Assembly: GCA_001275005.1 (NCBI GenBank)
Contig: JWZX01001547.1
Location: 1-29,968, forward strand
DNA length: 29,968 bases
Direction of reading: 5' to 3'
Source: Chrysochromulina tobinii
Taxonomy: Eukaryota; Haptophyta; Prymnesiales; Chrysochromulinaceae
Shown piece after piece: positions 21,301 to 29,514 of this stretch (the stretch's first letter is position 1; each line of letters opens with the position of its first letter). The notes below the pieces were generated by a model. It had not been told where the DNA came from. It searched no databases and saw only the letters and a list, made by a program, of their open reading frames with translations. The position numbers were made by a program, and so were the translations under genes.

Positions 21301-24300
21301 GACCTCGATGCCCGCCATGCCCACGGCGAAGAATCTGCTTCTCGCTGCGGCGGGGAAAGCGGTCTCCCCCACTCGCGCGCTGTCCCCGGAGGCGTTCGAG
21401 TCCACTCCAAAGGAGTCCACCCCGCAGACACACGAGTTCGAGGCGATGGGCGAGGCCTTCTTTGTCCTCTCTGGCGGTGAGAAACGAACGCTCGCGCTGC
21501 CGTGGCGGCTGCACCTCCTCAAGGGGGCGTGTGCGCAGCTCGAGGAGGCAGAGACTTGGGAGGACGCGCCGGTGGAGACGATCGCCGGCCAGCGAAGGAT
21601 GTGGCATGCAGGGACCACGGCACTGAAGGCTCTCGAGGCCCAATACGCGCGTGCCCACGACGACGCGGACAGCACGACGCGAGATATGGCGCGGCGGGAG
21701 GGCGTCGCATCTCCCATCATCGAGCTCACGCGGCTCATGGACGTGATCGAGCAGCGACAGGCGACGATCCACTTTCTGGAGGGCGAGCTCGCGCAACGGG
21801 TGCCGTTCAGCCACAAGCTGCGCGACGTGTGTGCCAAGCTGCATGCGGCCAACGAGCCGCCAGTGCCCGCGCCGCCGACAAACCCCGAGAAGCTCGATCT
21901 GTGGGAGCAATGGATGGAGGAGGTGATCCGCACGTTTGCCACCTTCAAGCAAGGCGTGCACGACATCGACGGGTGCGAGCGGCTGACGGTGGCGCGGCAC
22001 GAGGCGCTTCGGCTTCAGGCCAAGGTCGACCTCCTTGAGCGGGAGCACAGGGAGCTCGAGCGCCTTTGCCTCGAATGGGTCCAGGCGGAGGGTGCGATAC
22101 GAGTGCTCGTGTCGCTGCAGGACCCGGAGCGGTTACGGCTCAAGCGCGTCCTGCTGGGCAAGCGCTCGGACGCGTACCGGCGCCGGTGCGCACTGAGTGC
22201 GACCGATTGCGACCGATTGCGACTGAGTGCGACTGAGTGCGACTGAGTGCGACTGAGTGTGACTGTGAACACGCGTACCGGCGCAGGTGCGCCGAGCCTG
22301 TGAACACGAAGGTGCAGTACAAGGCTGCCACGCGAGATCTCTGCGTGGTCGAGGAGGCGGAGATTCTGGCCAACGAGATCGAGGGCTCCTCCGTGCAGGT
22401 GCGCACTGATTGCGACTGATTGCCATTGAGTGCCACTGATTGCCAACGAGATCGAGGGCTCCTCCGTGCAGGTGCGCACTGATTGCGACTGAGTGCGATT
22501 GAGTGCCACTGATTGCCAACGAGATCGAGGGCTCCGCCGTGCAGGTGCGCACTGATTGCGACTGATTGCCATTGAGTGCCACTGATTGCCAACGAGATCG
22601 AGGGCTCCTCCGTGCAGGTGCGCACTGATTGCGACTGATTGCCATTGAGTGCCACTGATTGCCAACGAGATCGAGGGCTCCTCCGTGCAGGTGCGCACTG
22701 ATTGCGACTGATTGCCATTGAGTGCCACTGATTGCCAACGAGATCGAGGGCTCCGCCGTGCAGGTGCGCACTGAGTGCGCACTGATTGCGACTGATTGCG
22801 ACCGAGTGCGACTGATTGCGACTGAGTGCGATTGAGTGCGACTGAGTGTGACTGATCCGCCGTGCAGGAGCGCACGTACCACGAGGCTCACGCGACGCTC
22901 CGCGTCATCGACGGCAAGGAGAAGGCGCCCTTGTCGGAGCTTGTGCCCGAAGACACCTCCGCCGAGTCCGTCGCCGCCGCGAAGGAGAAGCAGGAGAACA
23001 TTGCGACGAAACTCTCAATGTACCTCGGCGAGACGCGCGATGATCGCCTCTACGTGCGCCAGGCGCGCCGGGTCACGATCTGCGAGAGGTCGCGCAGCGG
23101 CGTGGAGACGGAGGAGCCCGGGACAGAGCTCATCGTGTGCGTCAGGCGCGAGCGCAACAAGGAGTCCGTGCCCACCATCCTCATGCAGAAGCTTGCCGAG
23201 GCGTACTCAAGCGGGCCCCTCGCGGAGCAGCTCGGCGTCTCCAAGGCGCACATTAGCATGTTCGTGCTCACGCAGGCCAAGGAGCTGGTGCGTCGAGCCG
23301 CCCACGCTCGTGCAGCTGCCTGGCATGCACGTGCTCACCACGGCGCCCTATCCCCTTTCCCCCACAGGTGCGCGAGCCGCCCACGCTCGTGCAGCTCCGC
23401 TCTGAGACCGAAGAGACACAGGCGAGCTGCCAGAAGCGGTACGAGATCTCGCAGGCCATCAAGCCGTACCACAAGGAGCAGGCACGTTGCTTGCCACTGA
23501 TGACCTGCCTTGCTTGCAAGTGCTCACCACAGCGCGGTCGGCTCTCGCGGAGCAGCTGCGCACCTGGCACCGGCTCAAGGGCGCACTCTCGTACATTCGT
23601 CGCATCAACTTGTCCAGCGTCGTGACGGAGGCGCGAGCAGCAGCGTCAGCCGGGGGCAGCAGCTGGGGTGCGAAGCCGGACCAGGAAGTCGATGAGAGCG
23701 CGCCGAGCCTCTTTGCCCAAAAATGGCTCGGGGTGCGTGATCTCCTCAAGTCGACCTGCCCCGCATGCAAGTGCTCACCACGGCGCCCGCGCTTCCCCAC
23801 AGGTGCGTGATATCCTCAAGTCGAGGCTCGCTGTGCTCAAGGCAGTGTCCGAGCGCGACGAGCGCTCGAGGCTCCGCGGCGAGCTCATCCGCTGCGAAGG
23901 GCGTCTCTGGCTGCTCGAGCTGCTCCAGTCGGGCTGCATGCAGCTGCCGATCATCACGATCGAAGTGGGGGGGCAGGAGATCAGGGCAGATCGGCGCTGG
24001 AACCAAGGGCTGCTCGATCCCGAGGTTCGACTCGAGGGCGGCCGAGAGCCGCAGACGGTCGATGAGGAGCGACATTGCGGTCGCTTCTGCTACTACTGCG
24101 CGTCCCTCACGCCGCCCGTGCGCGTACAGCATCGGATGGTCGACTGCCCCAAGCGGCGGCGCGCGAATGCTCGCGAGTACCTGCCAGAGGTGATGGCGGA
24201 GGCGCGCGCTGAGCTGAAGCGGATGCGTCAAGCAGCCGAGGAGAAGCTCGCTCTGCACCGGAAGGCGTCGGAGGAGGTGCGCGTGCAGAAGGAGACGCTG

Positions 24301-26353
24301 CTTGACTCCTCGCTTTGGGGATGGCCTTTGATGACCTCTGATGACCTCTGATGACCTCTGATGGCGCTCCTCATCAGGTGCGCGTGCAGAAGCAGACGCT
24401 GCTCGAGCTTGCGGGCGCCATCAAAGTTCTCGGGACGCAGGTTCAGCGGAGTGGCCTCTTGATTGCTCTTGATTGTTACTTGATTGCTACTTGATTGAAC
24501 CCGAATGCCACTTTGGCTTCACACCTTTGTCTTCACGGACGCAGGAGGTTCACAAGCCGCCGCCGCCGCCGCCGCCGCCGCCTTCCGAAGGCGAGCGCAC
24601 GCGCGCGTGGAAGACGTTTCTGCGTCGGCGCGCGCACCAACAAGCCATCGTGATCAAGATGCTCGCTCGCCACTCCAAAGTGCCCTCGGCGCTCGAGACG
24701 GCGCCCACGCACTGGGCGGAGCTCAAGGCGGTGGCGCTGATGCGTCCGCACCCGCGCGTCCTTGCGGGGCCGATCACCCCGCTGTGGCTCTCGCACACTG
24801 CCGCTACCCTCGAGCTCAACCTCGATACCGAGCGGGGCGAAGACCTGAACACGATCCCCATCGTCATCGCCATCGCGCGTGCGCCGCTGCCCATGCCCTG
24901 GTTCGCCAACCCGCCGAAGGAATACCGCAACTTGTCCTCCCCGACGCCCAGCGCCGCCGTTCAAGAGCGCGGTAGCCTCAGCTGGTACGCAACCTCCCCG
25001 GGGGTCGAGACCGCTTACTTCGACAAGCCACCGCCCAGGGGAATCCTGTCTCGCCGCGTCGTGCAGCCGCCCGCCCCGCAGCCCGTTGCCACTCCTGTCG
25101 AAGATCTCGGCGCGCTCGATATCTGGACGCTCCGAGATCACATGGCAGGCTATCAAAAGGTAGCCAACGGCGGCAAGCGCATCGTCGACATCTTCAGACA
25201 GATCGACACCGACCAGTCTGGCGAGCTGAGCCGGGACGAGTTCAAGACGGTGCTCAAGAAATATGGCTTCCTCCACGTGACGGACGATGAGATTTCGGCC
25301 ATTGTGAATCAGATCGATTCCGACGGTTCGGGGAGCGTCAAGTATGCCGAGCTCGAACACTTGATCAGGGGGCTTGGTCAGAAGCCTCCGGGGCTGGGCG
25401 TAAGCGCGCCCACCACTCCTGTGAAGGGTGGCGGCGGCGACGACAAGTTGGTCGACTTGGGTAAGGGGGGAGGCGCCTTTGCGAACGCACAGCAGCGCCA
25501 CGCGCTGATGCAAGCCAGCACGCCCGTGGCGGCGGCCTCGGCCGTACCGGTTGGCACACCTACTCGGATGAGCGGCATCGAGGTGAACAGACCTCGTAAG
25601 CGTTCTGAGGCCGAACTCGAGGCACATCAGAAGGCCCTGCTGGAGATGCGTCGGCGCGACCGGTACGAGCATGCTGTCACCAACAAACGAGTCAATGGCC
25701 ACCCAGGGGCCGCAGTGCTACGCCCAACGGTTGACGGCATGAAGGTGCGCCGAGGGCGCGCGAGTAAGCCGTCGGTCGTGTCGAGCTGGGTCCAGTTTGT
25801 TGACTTCGAGGGGTCCATCTACTGGTACTCGTTTGTGACGGCGACGCGGCTGGACGATGCCTTCCCTCCCCTCGAGCCTCGCGACTTGCCGGTGAGCGCC
25901 TTCCCATTGCGGAAGCTCGAGGCGTCAGCACAGATGCTCGCTGACGCTGGCGCCGCTCTCGTGCATGAGCTCGCGAACGCTCACGAGCTCCGTGGCCTTC
26001 CACCCGTCGCCGTGCACGAGCTCGTGATCGCCGACCTGCGTGCGCGCCTGTGGGAACCGCGGCGGGCGGCGCGCGCCCTACAACTCGCTCATTCTCCATG
26101 CCCTCTCGACGAGGTGGTGATGGCCGCGCAGTACCTCGGTCTGCATGCGAGCTCCGACCGTGAGCTCATGTGGCTCGTGGACGTGATGCTCTCGCCCGAG
26201 CTGCCGGTAGGCTGGCTACGCCGCTCAACCGTCGAGGGGACCGAGTACTACTGGAGCGCCGTACTGGGCGCGTCGCAGTGGGAGCACCCCTCTGTTTCGT
26301 TCATCACGGGTGTCGGGCTCGCTCTCAAGTCGCTGATGCATCGCGAGGCCTAA
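18383..26353 (+). CDS. Giant SAM-like/IQ/EF-hand/WW scaffold protein (8 exons, 2,323 aa)
   Basis: Exons: 18383-22185, 22287-22398, 22868-23287, 23368-23481, 23556-23732, 23803-24276, 24378-24440, 24545-26353. Junctions keep one open frame (first intron phase 2, the rest phase 0). Modules in order: SAM-like helical bundle (about 22-80, LLNMVALSTAELQELFGIE); disordered basic part; three IQ-type calmodulin-binding helices (about 508-527, 551-570, 605-625; e.g. VQHMYRNRLVRKFRR, KLQRRWKVRL); Gly/Ser-rich linker; long helical region (to about 1700); a zinc-ligand-like cluster C1638-x2-C1641-x10-H1652-x4-C1657; Pro run (about 1725-1733); paired EF-hands with loops at D1942 (DTDQSGELSRDE) and D1979 (DSDGSGSVKYAE); and a C-terminal WW domain (W2278, YYW, W2300, P2303). 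Calcium/calmodulin-responsive scaffolding, perhaps ciliary or centrosomal, is inference. I do not know a named homologue with this exact order. Confidence 0.8.
22186..22286 (+). other. Scaffold intron 1, flanked by a 22-nt direct repeat
   Basis: 101 nt, CCG|GTGCGC to CGCAG|GTGCGC, phase 2. Donor-side 22170-22191 and acceptor-side 22271-22292 match at 21 of 22 bases. The single difference (C to A at 22285) makes the acceptor AG. The inside is a 10-nt repeat of GACTGAGTGC type. Joining gives DAYRRR|CAEPVNTK. Confidence 0.75.
22369..22770 (+). repeat. 73-bp tandem array spanning the exon 2/intron 2 junction
   Basis: Five full units start at 22369, 22442, 22515, 22588 and 22661, with a partial sixth at 22734. 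Each unit has the last 30 nt of exon 2 (GCCAACGAGATCGAGGGCTC onward to GTGCAG) followed by the first 43 nt of intron 2. Spacing is exactly 73 nt and units differ at only a few bases (TCC/GCC; GATT/GAGT). Confidence 0.95.
22399..22867 (+). other. Scaffold intron 2, built from repeated splice junctions
   Basis: 469 nt, donor GTGCAG|GTGCGC at 22399, acceptor GTGCAG|GAGCGC ending 22867, phase 0, joining GSSVQ|ERTYHEAH. Inside are five more GTGCAG|GTGCGC sites at 22472, 22545, 22618, 22691 and 22764. Using any of them as the final acceptor leads quickly to a stop (VRTDCD-stop in the regular units). Only the last acceptor opens the frame. Confidence 0.75.
23288..23367 (+). other. Scaffold intron 3, starts with a copy of exon 4's start
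   Basis: 80 nt, CTG|GTGCGT to CCCACAG|GTGCGC, phase 0. The first 30 nt of the intron repeat the first 29 nt of exon 4 with a single 1-nt indel (GAGCCGCCCACGCTCGTGCA shared). Putative branch point in GTGCTCACCAC, A at 23337, 30 nt from the acceptor. Confidence 0.75.
23482..23555 (+). other. Scaffold intron 4, probable GC-AG intron
   Basis: 74 nt, GAGCAG|GCACGT to CGGAGCAG|CTGCGC, phase 0, joining KPYHKEQ|LRTWHRLKG. The 33-nt block shared with introns 3 and 5 puts the branch A at 23526, 29 nt before this acceptor and only 6 nt before the alternative CACAG at 23532, which favours the downstream site. A GT donor at 23486 with the 23532 acceptor would also keep the frame and is the main alternative. 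Confidence 0.55.
23733..23802 (+). other. Scaffold intron 5, starts with a copy of exon 6's start
   Basis: 70 nt, GGG|GTGCGT to CCCCACAG|GTGCGT, phase 0, joining KWLG|VRDILKS. Intron start 23733-23754 and exon 6 start 23803-23824 match at 21 of 22 bases. Branch A about 23777. Confidence 0.8.
24277..24377 (+). other. Scaffold intron 6, starts with a copy of exon 7's start
   Basis: 101 nt, GAG|GTGCGC to CATCAG|GTGCGC, phase 0, joining SEE|VRVQKQTLL. Intron start 24277-24305 and exon 7 start 24378-24406 match at 27 of 29 bases. The middle is three to four copies of TGATGACCTC. Unspliced reading stops at 24349-24351. Confidence 0.8.
24441..24544 (+). other. Scaffold intron 7
   Basis: 104 nt, GGACGCAG|GTTCAG to GGACGCAG|GAGGTT, phase 0, joining VLGTQ|EVHKPPPP. 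A 9-nt direct repeat (GGACGCAGG) spans both junctions. The inside has a CTTGATTGCT-type repeat of 10-11 nt, four copies. Confidence 0.75.
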
Positions 26354-26626
26354 ACCATGGACGAGGTGTGCATGCGGGGGCAGTGAATCATGGTTGTGCA
26401 TGAGTGTGATGCCAAATGCCCCATGTGTGAACAGGATCCCGTGGGGGTTAGGCCAAAATGGGGGGCTTCTGTTCATGTGAGTGCTGTGAGCAGTCGGTCA
26501 GTCAGTTATTCCTCTGAGACTAGCCAGGGGCCTCTTGTAGAATGTGTATCGTACTAAGTTAGTGGTGCCCCACCCCAGCACCATGCACCCCAAGCACGCA
26601 TTTCGCTTGGCAAATACCAAATTGCA
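26354..26626. other. Intergenic spacer
   Basis: 3' flank of the scaffold gene and 5' flank of the FkbM fusion. AACCATG and CATGGTT form a 7-bp inverted repeat around 26356-26395, right after the stop. Three nearby ATG-bearing frames start before 26627, but only the 26627 frame leads into the protein. Confidence 0.5.
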
Positions 26627-28885
26627 ATGCATGCAGCAGTCGCTCACAGTCACACGGAAAACCGCTTTTGCTTGTGTGCTGTGCACATGCTGTCCGCGCA
26701 CGCCTGGTGGAGCAATGACACCACAGGCAGCTGGTGCTCGCAGTTCGGCCAAGACGCCTCCATCGTCCACCTGTTTGAGGGTATTCCGGGCCCGCGCTTT
26801 TTTGTGGATCTCGCGGCCAATCACGCGGTGTATCTCTCCAACACACGGACCCTCGAGCGCGACCATGGCTGGGCCGGATTGTGCATCGAGGGCAATGCCG
26901 TTCTTCTTCGCGAGCTGCAGCAAGCAAGACGATGCTTCACTATGCACGCGGTTGTGGGCAGCTGGAACGAGGCTGTGACCTTTCGCGCGCATCCTCGTGA
27001 CGATGGTCTATCCCGCGTTGCCTCGGGTAGTACAAAGAATGGCACGCAAACGGCGACCGTGCCACTTGCTGAGTTATTGGCGAGCGCCGGCGCGCCTCGC
27101 ATGATCTCATACCTCAGTCTCGATGTGGAGGGCGCCGAGGACGCCGTCCTTCTCGGCTTCCCATTCGACGCATACCAGGTCCAGGCAATGACCATTGAGA
27201 AGCCGAGCGCAGCGTTATGCAAGCGGCTCGTCGAGCACGGGTACGTACACGCCTTCGAGCATGGATGGGGCGGTGACCAGCTGTGGCTCAGTGGGCAGTT
27301 CCCCGGCGGCGTCGTGCCCGCCATTGCTCGCGCCCGAGCCCGCGCCTCACTCTGGCCTCGATGGTTCTGCTCGAGCCATGATCCGAAGGCGACCGGCGTG
27401 AACACGCATCGCCGGTTCTACCACATGGTATGCGACGACCAGCGACGCTACCTGGAAGCATCCGCCATGAGGGTCGCATCGAAGACGGCATCAGAGCTCG
27501 GGGAGAAGGAGGGGGGGGCGGTGCTTCCCTTTGAGCCCCCCAAGCCTGCATCACAGACAATCAAGGAGCTCGCGGCGACCCGATCGCCCAACACAGCGCG
27601 ATCGCCCTGCCTGATCTCGTGTGTGAGCGCCGACGGCATCGGGCACCAAGCGCACGCGCGCCTCTCGTGCCTGGCCGCGGCGGCGCTGCTGCGCGAGGAG
27701 GCTGGACAGCCGGGGGCGGGGGTGGGGGCGGGGCTCTCGGCGCCTGCCTTCGAGTATATCCGTCAGCCTTGGACCATGGCTGAGCATTCGAGGCCTAGCG
27801 AGCTCACTTCCGTTAGGTCCTTGCTCGGCCTCATAGAGGCAGGCGCGCGCCCCTTTGAGAGTCGCACGATGAGCCTTGTGCCCCGTAGGTCGGCAAGCCT
27901 GCGCCCTTGGCATGAGGAGCGGGCCGATCATTACTGCGCGACGTCCAACCGCAACGCCTCCCTTCTGGTGCAGTGGCTCCACGGGCAATCGAGGGCGCTC
28001 TGCAACCCCGAGACGGTCTTCAGCGCCGACAATTGCTTCGAGCTCTTGGCTTGCGGAGGGCGCCGAGACGCCGAGGCGACGCTCCCTGAGCTCGTGAGCG
28101 CGGCGTCGCGAGCGTGGGCGCGCGTCGGGTCCGAGGTGCAAGCGCGCTACCATGCTGCACGCCCAGCCTCTCCCCGCCACCAGGCGCCAGCGGCGGTGGC
28201 GGGCCATGGCAGACGAAACGTTTCGATTGCGGTGCACATTCGACGCGGCGACACGGTACGGCAGACGCATCGGCACATGGGAGATTCGATGCTCGCGTAC
28301 TTCAATCGGACCGTCAGTATGCTGCGACGACGGTACGCACGGGTAGGGCACGTGGCAAAGGTCACGATCGTGACCGACGAGGACCAGCCTCACTGGGTGT
28401 ACAACCAATCGAGCGGTCTCCCGTCCACCTCGGACGCCGCTTACGTCCCGTACCTGCCCCTGGCCCGGGGCGGCTTTCGCACCTCGTTTGGCACCTGGTC
28501 GCAGCGGACGGCAGTACGCCGCCTCTTTGGGGGCCAGCCCCACACGGCTATCGCGGACGGCGCTCCGGGCGGCGCCTCCCTCGACCGTGACCTCGGTACG
28601 CTCGTGGATGCAGACGTGCTTGTGATCAGCCTGAGCTCACTCTCGTACACGGCTGCGCTCCTGCGTGTGGGTGGCACCGTGGTCGCGCCCAGCTGCATGC
28701 ACGCCTTCTCGATCTTTGTGCCCTTGGCGCACTGGGAGCTCGCCGAGTGCTGCCCAGTCTCAAGGGATGAGGCCTTGGTGGAGGGCTTCGCGGACGAATC
28801 ATTCTCACGTGACCAAGGGCGCAGGCTCAGTCGAACGAGACGTGGGGCGGGCAGCTTGCCTCCGCCACTGCCGAGCTTTTGCTGA
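26627..28885 (+). CDS. FkbM-family methyltransferase fused to a fucosyltransferase-like domain
   Basis: 752 residues, one exon. Residues about 36-225 are an FkbM (Methyltransf_21) SAM-dependent O-methyltransferase: CSQFGQDASIVHLFEG, the SAM-loop region FFVDLAANHAVYLSNT (59-72), GWAGLCIEGN (acidic residue E88), HAVVGSWNEAVTF (107-119), and SYLSLDVEGAEDAVLLGF (161-178). Residues about 325-720 resemble the GT-B fucosyltransferases of the GT11/GT23/GT65 type: DGIGHQAHARLSCL near 336, VHIRRGD (H537 to D542, the GDP-fucose-binding signature), VTIVTDED, and DVLVISLSSLSYTAALLR followed by GGTVVAP. One chain could thus transfer a deoxysugar and methylate a glycan. No clear signal peptide or anchor is seen (only FCLCAVHMLSAHAWW at 14-28), so an upstream exon may be missing. 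The ATG at 26627 is the first in frame. Confidence 0.8.
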   Translation: MHAAVAHSHTENRFCLCAVHMLSAHAWWSNDTTGSWCSQFGQDASIVHLFEGIPGPRFFVDLAANHAVYLSNTRTLERDHGWAGLCIEGNAVLLRELQQARRCFTMHAVVGSWNEAVTFRAHPRDDGLSRVASGSTKNGTQTATVPLAELLASAGAPRMISYLSLDVEGAEDAVLLGFPFDAYQVQAMTIEKPSAALCKRLVEHGYVHAFEHGWGGDQLWLSGQFPGGVVPAIARARARASLWPRWFCSSHDPKATGVNTHRRFYHMVCDDQRRYLEASAMRVASKTASELGEKEGGAVLPFEPPKPASQTIKELAATRSPNTARSPCLISCVSADGIGHQAHARLSCLAAAALLREEAGQPGAGVGAGLSAPAFEYIRQPWTMAEHSRPSELTSVRSLLGLIEAGARPFESRTMSLVPRRSASLRPWHEERADHYCATSNRNASLLVQWLHGQSRALCNPETVFSADNCFELLACGGRRDAEATLPELVSAASRAWARVGSEVQARYHAARPASPRHQAPAAVAGHGRRNVSIAVHIRRGDTVRQTHRHMGDSMLAYFNRTVSMLRRRYARVGHVAKVTIVTDEDQPHWVYNQSSGLPSTSDAAYVPYLPLARGGFRTSFGTWSQRTAVRRLFGGQPHTAIADGAPGGASLDRDLGTLVDADVLVISLSSLSYTAALLRVGGTVVAPSCMHAFSIFVPLAHWELAECCPVSRDEALVEGFADESFSRDQGRRLSRTRRGAGSLPPPLPSFC

Positions 28886-29514
28886 TTGGAGGGTTGTGTG
28901 TAGAAATCTGTGCCATGGCACCACTGTGGCACCATTAGGTTCAAGTTCGTACATGCCCGTGAAAACGAAATTCAGCTGTAAATGTAACTACTTTTCTCGC
29001 ATGAAACGCGCGGTGCGGTCTGCAGAAATTGGACGAACGGAACGGAGAAAGATCCTAAATGTCAAATTGTGTATTGTCATTCTCGATGCGCTTGGTGAAA
29101 GACTGAGTGCGATCTCTGAAGATTAGATTGCTCAGCTCATCACAAATTCGCGAACACGTTCGACATTTTCTTTCTCTGACAAGTGAATTGGAAAGATCGA
29201 GAAAAGGCGCGCCTCATTTCGGACTATAACGAACGCCAACATCTTGTCAAGTATCTCAAACATATGGTGTTTTAACTTTACTTAGACGCAGCATCGCTCG
29301 AGAATCTCAAGGCAGGCGAGCTCTGCATGTAATTGACACACAACTTTACCGACCTCGTCTACGGAGATTTTCTACTTTTTATCGCGAGATGGAATTCAAA
29401 ACGAAAAGTTGATGAATGAACGGCTGCCCAAAATAAATCTGCATCCCAAATTTCTTGAGACGCCGCCGGACGGGCCGCTTGTAGCTATCCTCGTACCCCT
29501 TGTCAACCTCCGAA
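28886..29514. other. Intergenic region with an AT-rich island
   Basis: Just after the stop lies GTGCCATGGCAC, a perfect 12-nt palindrome (about 28909-28920), with TGGCAC again 10 nt on. From about 28960 to 29420 the DNA is clearly AT-richer than the rest of the window, with A/T runs and no gene. Its right part is the promoter region of the proline-rich protein gene. Confidence 0.6.

Noticed and set aside
22237-22419. Separate 60-aa gene starting MRLSATECD
   Set aside because: Its first part is intron 1 repeat and its last part is exon 2 running into intron 2; it is an exon of the scaffold gene.
22369-22770. Regular repeats resembling a CRISPR array
   Set aside because: Units are contiguous 73-bp tandem copies without unique spacers, inside an intron-containing eukaryotic gene.
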